Positions 19,308 to 28,678 of a stretch of 64,000 nucleotides of DNA are shown piece after piece. The position numbers were made by a program, and so were the translations under genes. The notes below the pieces were generated by a model. It saw only the letters and a program-made list of their open reading frames with translations, had not been told where the DNA came from and did no database searches. This DNA comes from JAAELZ01 sp965223465 (GTDB lineage: Bacteria > Pseudomonadota > Gammaproteobacteria > Arenicellales > Poriferihabitantaceae), in NCBI GenBank assembly GCA_965223465.1, contig OZ245025.1, positions 2,604,001-2,668,000 of the forward strand, given 5' to 3'. The stretch's first letter is position 1; every line of letters starts with the position of its first letter.

Positions 19308-20336
19308 TTACTTTTTGGGCTCTGATTTAGAATCGTAACGACTTTGCCACTCGGCTAAAATTTGCTTGCGGTTATTCGCTGCAAACTCAAAGTCGTTATC
19401 GATCATCTTCTCAGCGAGGTTTGCTGGAAAGTGTTCAACTGGCTTGGCGATGCCAGGGTAAGCGACCACGGCATAACCCGTGTTATACATTTCATTGGCC
19501 TTTTTAGTGATGCTCCAATCAACCAACTTTTGTGCATCTTCGAGATTGTCGGTGCCCGCTACGATCGCAGTTGCCTCCATATCCCAACCCACACCTTCCT
19601 CTGGCACAATGATTTCGATGGGTGCGCCATCACTCTTGGATTTTGCGCCGCGAAATGCAAAGGATACGCCGATGGGTATTTCTCCCGCGGCTGCCAGTTT
19701 GCAGGGCTTGGAGCCAGAATGTGTATAAGAGGCGATATTCTGGTGCAGCGCATCCATATAAGCCCAACCTTCCTCTTCACCAAACATTTGTAACCAGCTG
19801 GATACGTCTAAAAAGCCGGTACCCGAAGAGTTCGGGTTTGGCATGATGACGTGGCCTTGATACTCGGGTTTGGTCAAATCTTTCCATGATGTCGGTGCAG
19901 TCAAGCCCAGCTTTTCACCTTCAACTGTGTTAAAGCAGACGGCGGCAACCCAGGCATCCATACCCGTCCAGGTCGGCGGAGTGCTCTTGTCGACAAATTT
20001 AGGATCCAGGTTTTCGACACCGGCTGGGGCATAGGCTTCTAACATGTCTTCTGATTTCATTAATAGTAAGGAAGTCGCCGCTAAGCCCCAGATGACATCA
20101 GCTTGTGGGTTATTCTTTTCTGCCAGTAATTTGGCCGTGATGATGCCAGTTGAATCGCGCACCCAGTTGATTTTAATATCGGGATGGTCTTGGTTAAATG
20201 TCTCTGCGTATCGCGCTAAGTCTTCTGCCTCAACAGCAGTGTATACAGTAAGCTCTCCTGCTGACGCGATTGATGATAGTAATAAAGCGCTTGTAGCAGC
20301 GCTGATAGATAACTTTTTACTTAGATTTGTGATCAT
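19308..20336 (-). CDS. 2-aminoethylphosphonate ABC transporter substrate-binding protein
   Basis: This 342-residue periplasmic binding protein has a Sec signal peptide of ~26 residues (cleavage near A-S-A-G) followed by E-L-T-V-Y-T-A-V, as in the iron/AEP SBP class. A clear CGAGGAG precedes the ATG. It is the first gene of the transporter operon. The same 14-base motif found before phnW lies about 330 bases upstream. The ligand is assigned from context. Confidence 0.9.
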   Translation of the reverse strand: MITNLSKKLSISAATSALLLSSIASAGELTVYTAVEAEDLARYAETFNQDHPDIKINWVRDSTGIITAKLLAEKNNPQADVIWGLAATSLLLMKSEDMLEAYAPAGVENLDPKFVDKSTPPTWTGMDAWVAAVCFNTVEGEKLGLTAPTSWKDLTKPEYQGHVIMPNPNSSGTGFLDVSSWLQMFGEEEGWAYMDALHQNIASYTHSGSKPCKLAAAGEIPIGVSFAFRGAKSKSDGAPIEIIVPEEGVGWDMEATAIVAGTDNLEDAQKLVDWSITKKANEMYNTGYAVVAYPGIAKPVEHFPANLAEKMIDNDFEFAANNRKQILAEWQSRYDSKSEPKK

Positions 20337-20954
20337 GGTTTTCTCCTCGTTATTGTGTATTGATACGACGAATTAGTATTAGGTGTTTATTAGTAAGCGC
20401 CCAATATTCAATGGTTAATGTATCAAAATGGTGGCTGAATGATTTTACACCAGGCAGTTAGCCAAGCTATGGCTCATTGCCTTGATCTGTTGTTATGCTT
20501 CATTTTGAAACCAACTTATTTCCTCCTGGGTGATTGATTATTGAAACAAATTCTTTGCTGATCTGCCTTAGCTGCGACGTGAAGCTCAGTTTTCAATCCT
20601 GGCCAATCAGAGCTAGCCCCATTTAGCCAACTAATTATCATAATCGCAATATCACAAAGATAAATAAAATCGTTATTTCTAATGGAATTACAGATTAAAC
20701 TGATAGATGACACCTAGTAATTTAGGCCGTTATTTTGCTCGCGCGGGCTTAAATCTCCATCAACGAAAAAGCTACCATTAGGTGCTAATTCGCGAAAGGT
20801 GCGCACGTTCGATTGTCATCAGCAATATTTATTGTGGCTAATATTGCTTAAGCGCATAGTAGATCAAGTTAGAATACGCGTCAAATTAGATGCCTTCAAT
20901 ATAGCGACGCTGGCTTGAACCCTTCTTATGCTTAACCCCATTTTTAATTAAATT
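20337..20954. other. Intergenic region between the AEP transporter and DMT genes, 618 bases
   Basis: No convincing gene is seen. It contains the shared AAAATCGTTATTTC motif and presumably promoters in both directions. Confidence 0.5.
20666..20679. promoter_or_regulatory. Second copy of the candidate AEP operator
   Basis: This is an exact copy of AAAATCGTTATTTC seen upstream of phnW, preceded by a similar GATAAATA stretch. It lies in the transporter's upstream region, suggesting joint control by the LysR protein. Confidence 0.55.
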
Positions 20955-21800
20955 ATGGATCTGTTCGTAACCCTCGCGGTCTTGTGTGCAGCGGTTACCC
21001 ATGCAATATGGAATGCGTTTGTAAAAACCGGGGATGACCACCTAATTTCAATCGCTGGTGTCTCTACTGCCAGCGCCATTATCGCGTTGCTGATATTCCC
21101 GTTTGCTGGTACGCCAGCGACTCCAAGTTGGCCCTATATTGGTGCTTCTGTCATCCTGCATGTAGCTTATATGATTGCCTTGAGTCAAGCCTATCGCTAC
21201 AGTGATTTCTCCTCTGCCTATCCAGTGGCACGAGGAACTGCACCGGTACTGGTATTCGCATGGAGCCTCCTGTTATTGAACGAAACGCTGTCCCCCCAAG
21301 AATTGCTTGCGGTCTGCGGGATTATCGTCGGCATTGGCATATTTTCTACTCGTCGTCTGGGCGTGGTGGTACATGACAAAAAAGCACTAGGATATGCCTT
21401 ATTAACCGCGGCCTTTATTGCTGCTTATTCGGTGGTAGATGGTATTGGCGTGCGTCTTTCTGGCAGCGTTAGTGGGTATATGGCATGGATGACCTTTCTG
21501 GAGATTTTTCCGCTCCTGCTGTACACCTATTTTAAAAGGGGGCCTAAACTGTTTGGTGCGATCGCGAACAACGCAGCCCCTATGATGATGGGCGGTATAC
21601 TCGCGGTGGGTGGTTATTGGATTGTTATTTGGGCCATGACGCAAGCGCCGATCGCCTTGGTTGCGGCTTTGCGCGAAACGTCGATTATCATTGCTGCACT
21701 AATCGGGGCTTATTATTTTAAAGAGCCTGCTGGCAAAAGACGAATTATCGCAGCGGTCATTGTTTGCATCAGTGTAGTGATTTTACGTTTGCCGGGTTGA
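20955..21800 (+). CDS. EamA/DMT-superfamily transporter
   Basis: This 281-residue inner-membrane protein has about ten hydrophobic segments in two EamA repeats (residues 1-135 and 145-281), the usual length for the family. The repeat boundary motif P-V-A-R-G-T-A-P-V is visible in the first half. Members export amino acids or metabolites. No clear ribosome site is seen. The 3' end overlaps the convergent HAD gene by 18 bases. The substrate is unknown. Confidence 0.85.
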   Translation: MDLFVTLAVLCAAVTHAIWNAFVKTGDDHLISIAGVSTASAIIALLIFPFAGTPATPSWPYIGASVILHVAYMIALSQAYRYSDFSSAYPVARGTAPVLVFAWSLLLLNETLSPQELLAVCGIIVGIGIFSTRRLGVVVHDKKALGYALLTAAFIAAYSVVDGIGVRLSGSVSGYMAWMTFLEIFPLLLYTYFKRGPKLFGAIANNAAPMMMGGILAVGGYWIVIWAMTQAPIALVAALRETSIIIAALIGAYYFKEPAGKRRIIAAVIVCISVVILRLPG

Positions 21801-22292
21801 GGCGGCGAGCAACGAAGTAACGGTGTGCGCCTTTGGGTGGGTTGATTTGATGCCTATTCCATAAAAAGGCATATCAAAGTGCGCAGCAAGTTGGGCGTCA
21901 CACGCCGAATCCCCCACCACGACTGAATTGATAAGATTTATAGCCGGGTATTTTTTTAGAGCTTGATCGATCATCCCCGGGTTTGGCTTAAGGCAATCGC
22001 AGTGGGTATTTCGCGCGTGGGGGCAATACAGTATATCCAGTATAGTGATGCCCTCGCGCTCCAGCACTTCCAACATTTTTTGGTTGATGGTCTGGTAACG
22101 CTGTTCATCAATGATCCCTTCGCCAATAATATATTGATTGGTGATGATGATTATCGCAAAGCCTTTTAGTCTGAATTGCTTCAGTGCGTCCAGACTGCCG
22201 GGGAGAAACTCAGGCGTTTGAACGCTAGACCATTGTGCATCGGGATAATCCCGGATAATCGTCCCGTCGCGATCCACAAAAGCGGCTTTCAT
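21783..22292 (-). CDS. HAD-IIIA phosphatase (GmhB-like)
   Basis: This 169-residue protein has D-R-D-G-T (nucleophile motif, residues 8-12), I-I-T-N-Q (motif II), K-P-N-P-G-M (motif III) and V-V-G-D-S-A-C-D (motif IV). The cysteine cluster C-P-H-A-R-N-T-H-C-D-C is the GmhB-type zinc loop. GmhB removes the 7-phosphate of heptose bisphosphate for LPS or glycan synthesis. No LPS genes are adjacent, so the substrate is uncertain. Confidence 0.85.
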   Translation of the reverse strand: MKAAFVDRDGTIIRDYPDAQWSSVQTPEFLPGSLDALKQFRLKGFAIIIITNQYIIGEGIIDEQRYQTINQKMLEVLEREGITILDILYCPHARNTHCDCLKPNPGMIDQALKKYPAINLINSVVVGDSACDAQLAAHFDMPFYGIGIKSTHPKAHTVTSLLAASTRQT

Positions 22293-22396
22293 ATTAATAA
22301 GGGTGTAATCTTAAGGCGTGTTTATCCTGCACAAGCCGTGCACGCAAGTGAGATCATTACTGGCTATTTGTCACGAGTATACGGATACTATGGCGC

Positions 22397-22909
22397 ATGT
22401 CATCAGAAATTGTTACGCTGGTAGATACAGCAGATCAGGTTATTGGTAAGGCGCCACGTTCAGAAATGCGTGCGAAAGGCCTGTGTCATCGGGCAACTTA
22501 TATACTGGTATTTAGTAGTGAAAATCAGTTGTTGTTGCAAAAGCGCACCCAAACCAAAGACGTTTTTCCGGGTTATTTTGATGCGGCAGCCGGCGGGGTT
22601 TTGCTTTACGGTGAAAGCTATGAGGAATCTGCTACCCGAGAACTGGAGGAAGAGTTGGGGCTTACCAACGTGCCGCTGGTATATCAATTTGATCATTATT
22701 ATGAAGACGCTCGTAATCGTTGTTGGGGCAGGGTGTTCACCTGTCAACACGATGGCCCATTTAAGCTTCAGGCAACCGAGGTGCAAAGTGCAGAATTTGT
22801 TGACGTAGCGCGCATTCTGAACCTTGAGTTTGAACCGCTTACGCCAGATACATGGTCGGTGCTTCAGCGCTGGCAGCAACGGGTTAACCAATCGCTTGAT
22901 CCTGCCTGA
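22397..22909 (+). CDS. Nudix hydrolase (YfcD-like)
   Basis: This 170-residue protein contains one Nudix domain. The box G-G-V-L-L-Y-G-E-S-Y-E-E-S-A-T-R-E-L-E-E continues with E-L-G-L near residues 69-92. The N-terminal D-T-A-D-Q-V-I-G-K-A-P-R matches the YfcD/IDI-like subgroup, which hydrolyses nucleoside-diphosphate-type substrates. It is divergent from the HAD gene. No operon partner is evident. Confidence 0.87.
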   Translation: MSSEIVTLVDTADQVIGKAPRSEMRAKGLCHRATYILVFSSENQLLLQKRTQTKDVFPGYFDAAAGGVLLYGESYEESATRELEEELGLTNVPLVYQFDHYYEDARNRCWGRVFTCQHDGPFKLQATEVQSAEFVDVARILNLEFEPLTPDTWSVLQRWQQRVNQSLDPA

Positions 22910-22978
22910 GTTGATAACGGTAACCAGTATTCTGGCGATTTTTGCGCGACGGTAAAACGTATCTGGGTAATAAAGTTC

Positions 22979-25444
22979 CTAGCCACGCATGCGTTCGGCA
23001 CGAGGGTCATACATTGCGCTAAGGCTGGCTTGGGCAGGGATGCGCTTTCCCGCTACATCGATCTCAAACTGACTGCCTTCAATCATGCTTTTAGTGATGC
23101 TCGATTTGCGATACACGTAACCAAGTCCAACCGATGCACCAAGGGTATGGCCATAATTTCCCGAGGTTAAATGTCCAACCAGTTGGCCATCTTGCATAAT
23201 TGGTTCATGATGGTAAAGCATTGTGTCTGGGTCTTGCAGTAGAAACTGCACCAGCCGTTTTTGCATCCAGCTTTTATTTTTCTTTTGCTTAACGATGGCT
23301 TCACGCCCAATGAATCCGCTCGATTTTTCAAGATCGCATACGAATCCCAAGCCAGCTTCCAGCGGCGTATCTTCATTGCCGACATCATGCCCATAGTGCA
23401 CGAATTTCTTTTCAATACGACAAGAGTCGAGCGCGTGTAGGCCAGCGAGTTTTAGAGCAAATTCTTCAGCATATTGCCATAAATAATCAAAGGCATGGCG
23501 CGCCTGATCGACGGGGATATACAACTCCCAACCCAGTTCGCCCACGAAGGAGACACGAAAAGCGCGGCCAACAGCGCAGCCCACTTCGACCGATTGCCAG
23601 CTACCAAAAGGAAATGCATCTGTCGATAAATCCATACGCAGTGCTTTTTCTAACAGCTTACGGCTATTCGGCCCCATGACCCCAAACACGGCCCAACTAT
23701 TGGTGATGTCGGTGACGCAGCAATGTGCCTCGGGAGCAATATTTTGTTTTAACCAGTGAAGATCTTTATGCGTGTTTGCTGTCGCACTGATCACCCAAAA
23801 TAGATGCTCTGAGATACGGGTCACGGTTAAATCAGCTTCTATCCCGCCTTGTTCATTTAGCCAGTGCGTATACACTACCTTGCCTGGCGGGACGTCTATA
23901 TTCGCGCTGCAAATATGTTGCAGACTCGCGCATGCGTCACGTCCCTCTATTTGGTATTTTGAGAACGCGCTTTGATCATACAAAGCAATATTTTCTCGTG
24001 TTGCTTGGTGCTCAGCAGCGGAGTAAGTAAACCAGTTTTGCTTGCCAAAGCTATATTGGTATTCAGGTTTAACCCCTGGGGGCGCAAACCAATTAGGGCG
24101 TTCCCAGCCCGCAAGTTCGCCAAAGCACGCATTGAGTGATTGCAAACGCTCATGAATAGGGGAGTGGCGCAGGTTTCGCGCGGTTGCATATTGGCGAAAC
24201 GGGTAGTGGCGTTCGTATAGCAATCCTAAAGTCTCAGTGACTCTTTCTTGCAGATACAGCTGGCTATTTTGTACCGGATGCATGCGCCGAATATCATTGC
24301 CCCACAAATCCATGGTAGGTTGACCATGTTCCATCCATTCAGCGAGCGCCAAGCCCAAGCCGCCAGAGGTTTGGATACCCACCGAGTTAAGCCCAGCAGC
24401 CGCATAGAAGTTTTTTAGTTCGGGTGCTTCACCAACGTGAAACTGATCATCTGGGGTAAAGCTTTCCGGGCCACAGAAGAAGCTGCGCCAACCTGCATTT
24501 TTCAATAAGGGCACTCGCTCCATCGCATCTTCCAGCACGGGCATTAATTGGCTTTCCATGTGGCCTTCGAGTTCATCAAAACAAAATGTGTCCGGGATAC
24601 CCTTTTGTCCCCAGGCAATGGCTTTCTTCTCAAACGCACCCACTAATATGCTACCCGCATCTTCACGAAAGTAGGCGCAGTTATCATGATCTCTCAAAAC
24701 CGGCAAATCAGAGGGAACCTCTTCCATTTTCTCGGTAATCGCATAGTAGTGTTCGCAGGCATGTAGTGGCACATTTACGCCGGCCATCCGACCGATCTCA
24801 CGCGCCCACATGCCGCCACAATTGACCACGAAATCCGCTTTGATATCACCGTGATCTGTCGATACCCCCGTCACTTTATCTTGCTCGGAATGGATCGCCG
24901 TGACCTTTACGCCTTCTATGCATTTTGCGCCGCGCAGGCGGGCTCCTTTGATAAATGCCATCGCGGTATCAATAGGGCTGGCAGTGCCATCTTGACCTAC
25001 CCAGCTTGCGCCGAGTAAATCATCAGTATTCAAAAGTGGGTATCGTTCTTGCGCTTCTGCAGGCGAAACAATATCCACGCGGGTGACCCCAAATGCATTG
25101 TTCATGGTGGCCACACGCTTCAGTTCTTCGAGGCGGTCTTGTGAATGCGCAACGGAAAGTGAACCAACCTGGCGAAAGCCAGTTGATTGCCCGGTTTCCT
25201 GCTCCAGCTCAGGGAGCAGGGACATTGAATACTCGCATAATTTAGCATGGGTTTCATTGGCGCGCATGGTGCCGATTAAGCCCGCAGCATGCCAGGTGGT
25301 TCCGCAACTAAATTGTTTGCGCTCGAGTAGAACCACATCTTGCCAGCCCTGTTTGCTGAGATGGTAGGCGACACTTGCACCGATTACACCACCACCGATA
25401 ACGATGGCCGAAGCTTGAGTTGGAAGATCACTAGAGGCAGTCAT
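22979..25444 (-). CDS. FAD-dependent dimethylglycine/sarcosine dehydrogenase-like protein with GcvT domain
   Basis: This 821-residue two-part enzyme has an N-terminal DAO-type FAD domain (G-G-G-V-I-G-A-S-V-A near residues 17-26, then C-G-T-T-W-H-A-A-G-L, where the histidine can carry covalent FAD). A linker domain and a C-terminal GcvT aminomethyltransferase domain pair (from about residue 420) follow. Enzymes of this build oxidatively demethylate dimethylglycine, sarcosine or related N-methyl compounds and pass the one-carbon unit to tetrahydrofolate. It is the only gene of its unit. The exact substrate is not determined. Confidence 0.87.
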   Translation of the reverse strand: MTASSDLPTQASAIVIGGGVIGASVAYHLSKQGWQDVVLLERKQFSCGTTWHAAGLIGTMRANETHAKLCEYSMSLLPELEQETGQSTGFRQVGSLSVAHSQDRLEELKRVATMNNAFGVTRVDIVSPAEAQERYPLLNTDDLLGASWVGQDGTASPIDTAMAFIKGARLRGAKCIEGVKVTAIHSEQDKVTGVSTDHGDIKADFVVNCGGMWAREIGRMAGVNVPLHACEHYYAITEKMEEVPSDLPVLRDHDNCAYFREDAGSILVGAFEKKAIAWGQKGIPDTFCFDELEGHMESQLMPVLEDAMERVPLLKNAGWRSFFCGPESFTPDDQFHVGEAPELKNFYAAAGLNSVGIQTSGGLGLALAEWMEHGQPTMDLWGNDIRRMHPVQNSQLYLQERVTETLGLLYERHYPFRQYATARNLRHSPIHERLQSLNACFGELAGWERPNWFAPPGVKPEYQYSFGKQNWFTYSAAEHQATRENIALYDQSAFSKYQIEGRDACASLQHICSANIDVPPGKVVYTHWLNEQGGIEADLTVTRISEHLFWVISATANTHKDLHWLKQNIAPEAHCCVTDITNSWAVFGVMGPNSRKLLEKALRMDLSTDAFPFGSWQSVEVGCAVGRAFRVSFVGELGWELYIPVDQARHAFDYLWQYAEEFALKLAGLHALDSCRIEKKFVHYGHDVGNEDTPLEAGLGFVCDLEKSSGFIGREAIVKQKKNKSWMQKRLVQFLLQDPDTMLYHHEPIMQDGQLVGHLTSGNYGHTLGASVGLGYVYRKSSITKSMIEGSQFEIDVAGKRIPAQASLSAMYDPRAERMRG

Positions 25445-25889
25445 AAGCTTGATATTGGGGTAGGTTATTTTTCAATGGCTCGACCAGTTTAGCACTATTT
25501 GTTGCGGCGACAAGCAGTTTGTATGAGAAACATGGTATGCGGAATTTACTTTCGTAAATTCCAAATATGCATATGTATATAGCAAACCAAAAGCAATAGT
25601 CGACTGATAAGCGGCTACTCGTTTGATAGTTCAACTTAGCAGTGAAAACAAGTGGAATCAAACCGCTATAACGCCACCTTATAAGCTGGTTGCACGCGCA
25701 TACCTTAAGCGATTGTCAGCTTAAACTATTTACCTATTAGGCAGGAAATGAACCAGGTATTTCGTGCTCTAAGGGAGTTTCTGGCATAATCAATTCCACT
25801 GAGTTGGTACTATATAAATATAGCGTGAATTCCTATCTTCTGTGCTTTGAATTTAACGCCCATAACAACCATTAAAGTGAGGCTAATTT
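25445..25889. other. Divergent intergenic region, 445 bases
   Basis: No gene is seen. AT-rich promoter-like sequence lies near 25807-25830 (TATATAAATATAG) before ald. No riboswitch fold could be recognised by eye. Confidence 0.4.
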
Positions 25890-27002
25890 ATGTTAATCGG
25901 TGTCCCTAAAGAAATTAAAAATCATGAGTATCGGGTAGGTATGACGCCCACCAGTGTGCGTGAAATGGTGCATCATGGTCATGATGTACTGGTGCAGGCG
26001 AATGCAGGTGTTGGGATTGGTGCGTCTGATGATGATTACCATCAGGCGGGTGCCACGGTAGTTGATGCACCAGAGGATATTTTTGCCAAGGCAGATATGA
26101 TTGTAAAGGTCAAAGAGCCGCAGGCGGTTGAGCGCGCAATGTTACGCGAAGATCAGATACTATATACTTATTTGCACTTGGCGCCTGACCCCGAGCAGAC
26201 GAAAGATTTGGTTGAAAGTGGTGCAGTTTGTATTGCATATGAGACGGTGACTTCTCCTCAGGGTGGTTTACCATTGCTTGCGCCGATGTCAAAAGTCGCT
26301 GGCCGCCTGGCAGTTCAGGCAGGTGCGCATTCTTTGGAACAGCCCAATGGTGGCTTGGGTATGCTGCTGGGTGGCGCACCTGGCGTAGCGCCGGCTAAAG
26401 TCACTGTTATAGGAGGTGGTGTAGTGGGAACGCATGCTGCGCATATCGCGGTTGGCATGGGGGCGGATGTTTGGGTGCTGGATCGGAATCCTGATGTGCT
26501 GGAATCACACTGGCGACAATTTGGTCGTTCAACTAACGCAGTCTTTTCGACCCAGGACGCGCTTGAAGAACATGTCACGAGCGCGGAATTGGTTATCGGC
26601 GGTGTATTGATACCGGGTGCTGAAGCACCTAAACTGGTGACCCGAGATATGCTTAAGAAAATGCAAAAGGGCTCGGTAATCGTGGATGTTGCGATTGATC
26701 AAGGCGGTTGTATTGAGACTTCAAAAGCGACGACGCATGCCGAACCGACCTACGTGGTAGAAGACGTGGTGCATTACTGTGTGGCCAATATGCCGGGTGC
26801 TGTGCCTAAAACATCGACTTATGCACTTAATAATGTCACTTTACCTTATGCGTTGGCGTTGGCGGACAAAGGCTACAAGAAAGCTTTGCAAGATGATCCG
26901 CATCTGCTCGCAGGGCTCAATGTCATTCACGGCAAGGTGAGCTATGAACAGGTCGCCAACGATCTGGGCTATGATTACACACCCGCGAGCGAGCTAATTT
27001 AG
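25890..27002 (+). CDS. ald: Alanine dehydrogenase
   Basis: This 370-residue enzyme reversibly deaminates L-alanine to pyruvate and ammonia with NAD+. The N-terminal M-L-I-G-V-P-K-E-I-K-N-H-E-Y-R-V-G, the active-site lysine region and the nucleotide-binding V-I-G-G-G-V-V-G are diagnostic, and the length is standard. AGTGAGG precedes the ATG. It is convergent with tauR and close to tpa, whose reaction makes alanine. Ald therefore regenerates pyruvate for both Tpa and PhnW. Confidence 0.96.
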   Translation: MLIGVPKEIKNHEYRVGMTPTSVREMVHHGHDVLVQANAGVGIGASDDDYHQAGATVVDAPEDIFAKADMIVKVKEPQAVERAMLREDQILYTYLHLAPDPEQTKDLVESGAVCIAYETVTSPQGGLPLLAPMSKVAGRLAVQAGAHSLEQPNGGLGMLLGGAPGVAPAKVTVIGGGVVGTHAAHIAVGMGADVWVLDRNPDVLESHWRQFGRSTNAVFSTQDALEEHVTSAELVIGGVLIPGAEAPKLVTRDMLKKMQKGSVIVDVAIDQGGCIETSKATTHAEPTYVVEDVVHYCVANMPGAVPKTSTYALNNVTLPYALALADKGYKKALQDDPHLLAGLNVIHGKVSYEQVANDLGYDYTPASELI

Positions 27003-27018
27003 TTCAATGTGAGACCCT

Positions 27019-27050
27019 CCTGCGAGGCCCTTTGGCTACGGCTTCGCAGG
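27019..27050. terminator. Hairpin between convergent ald and tauR
   Basis: CCTGCGAGGC pairs with GCTTCGCAGG (one mismatch) across a 12-base loop between the two stop codons. No T-run is seen. Confidence 0.45.
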
Positions 27051-27063
27051 TGGCGGTATTTAC

Positions 27064-28560
27064 CTATTTAGAGACTGTGCTAATCCGTAGTATTTCGGCC
27101 GCAATCAAGTCGATCCCTTGTTTGATTTTATCCGCTGTAATCGACGAGTAGGCCAACCGAAAGTAGTTTGCGGGTGGGTCGGCCTGTAGAAAGAAGCTGT
27201 CCCCAGGCTCAATCACCACGCTTTTAGGTAATAGGCGCATACACAATTCGCGCGTATCAATGGGTTTCTTGACTTCAACCCAGAATGCCGAACCACCCTT
27301 GGTAGAGACAAAGGATAAAAATGGGTATTGTTCTATCGCTTCTGCCATTACCTGCCAGCGTTTTTTGTAAATTTCATGGATTTTGGGAAACATCGCATGG
27401 TAATGACCAAGGCTTAAAAAATATGCCACTGCCCGTTGGTTGTTGATGGGCTGGTGGCGTTGCATTAAACGTCTTAATCCACGCGCCTCCTGGATAAATT
27501 TACTGGGCGCGACGATATAGCCCATGCGCAGCCCAGGTGCAAATGATTTAGAAAAACTGCCGATATAAATCACCCGATCATGCTCATCGATGCTTTTTAA
27601 CGCAGGGGTCGATTCAACTAAAAAATTTATCTCAGCATCGTAGTCGTCTTCCAGAATAACAAAGTTGTTTTCTTGTGCGGACCTAAGTAGAGCTTTGCGA
27701 CGACGCAGGGTCATGGTCACACCGGTTGGGAATTGATGGCTGGGCGTGGTATAGATTAAGTCACAATCTTTTTTTATTGACGCTACAACCAAGCCATTAT
27801 GATCCAGCTCTAGCGAGTCTACCAGGGAAGTTTTCAATGCCAGGGTATTCTTCATGTCGGGATAACAGGGGTTTTCAATACCCACGTGTGTATTTTGGTC
27901 AACCATGAGACTGGCGACGATATACATCGCATTTTGGGAGCCCGCTGTGAGCAAAATCTCATTATTATTTGCCCAAATGCCGCGCCGCGGTAATACCTTG
28001 GTTTGTATTTGCTCGATCAAGAACGGGTCGTCTTCGTCGATATAGTCGATATTCCATTTTCTAATTTCCTGAACGCTCGATGTTGAACGAATGACTTCAC
28101 GCCAATCATGATGCGGAATGAGTTCTCTATCCAACTGTCCATACACAAACGGAAACTCATGGTCTTTCCAATCCCGACATTTCAGTATGGTACGTGCTGT
28201 AGAAGGGTACTTAACCAGTAAATTGGAGCACCATTCCGGCGGCGCTTGGTTGGGTTTTTCGGTGGCTTTTTGTACATGCTTTTGTTGAATGCTGCCGCAT
28301 AAAATTGATTCGCTGACAAAATAACCTTTGCGACTAATCGCTTCTAGATAGCCTTCGGACTCGAGTTGTTCGTAGGCAATGGTGACGGTATTACGCGCAA
28401 CATTTAATTCGGCCGACAGTGCGCGTGAGGAAGGTAGGGCCTGCCCAGGGCGTAGCAAACCACTGACAATCGCGCTCACGACTTGCTCTCGAATCTGCAG
28501 CTGTAACGTACTGTCTCCACCATGTTCTAGCCGGATGAGTCTGTTCCACATTATTGACAT
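27064..28560 (-). CDS. tauR: MocR-type GntR/aminotransferase regulator, probable taurine regulator
   Basis: An N-terminal GntR winged helix (Q-I-R-E-Q-V-V-S-A-I-V-S-G and R-A-L-S-A-E-L-N-V-A-R-N-T-V) is joined to a class I aminotransferase-like domain with the PLP lysine in S-F-S-K-S-F-A-P-G-L-R-M-G. The open frame extends to 28692, which would overlap the divergent tpa start. The internal ATG at 28560 fits MocR N-termini better and leaves room for a shared promoter. TauR of Rhodobacter is this type and activates tpa. The divergent tpa neighbour supports the name; function is otherwise inferred. Confidence 0.82.
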   Translation of the reverse strand: MSIMWNRLIRLEHGGDSTLQLQIREQVVSAIVSGLLRPGQALPSSRALSAELNVARNTVTIAYEQLESEGYLEAISRKGYFVSESILCGSIQQKHVQKATEKPNQAPPEWCSNLLVKYPSTARTILKCRDWKDHEFPFVYGQLDRELIPHHDWREVIRSTSSVQEIRKWNIDYIDEDDPFLIEQIQTKVLPRRGIWANNNEILLTAGSQNAMYIVASLMVDQNTHVGIENPCYPDMKNTLALKTSLVDSLELDHNGLVVASIKKDCDLIYTTPSHQFPTGVTMTLRRRKALLRSAQENNFVILEDDYDAEINFLVESTPALKSIDEHDRVIYIGSFSKSFAPGLRMGYIVAPSKFIQEARGLRRLMQRHQPINNQRAVAYFLSLGHYHAMFPKIHEIYKKRWQVMAEAIEQYPFLSFVSTKGGSAFWVEVKKPIDTRELCMRLLPKSVVIEPGDSFFLQADPPANYFRLAYSSITADKIKQGIDLIAAEILRISTVSK

Positions 28561-28678
28561 AGCGTTCGCTGGACTTAAATGATTTAGTTGTTTGGCTCTA
28601 TCAGATTTACCAAATCTTTCTATACTGCTATTATGATCAAAATATATTGATAGCGTAACCACTTGAGGAAGTAAAGTC

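Noticed and set aside
20516..20713. 65-codon minus-strand frame upstream of the AEP transporter
   Set aside because: It lies in the regulatory gap over the shared 14-base motif and has no recognisable domain or ribosome site.
25445..25889. Possible glycine or other riboswitch before ald
   Set aside because: No conserved aptamer core could be recognised by eye; a covariance-model search would be needed to say more.
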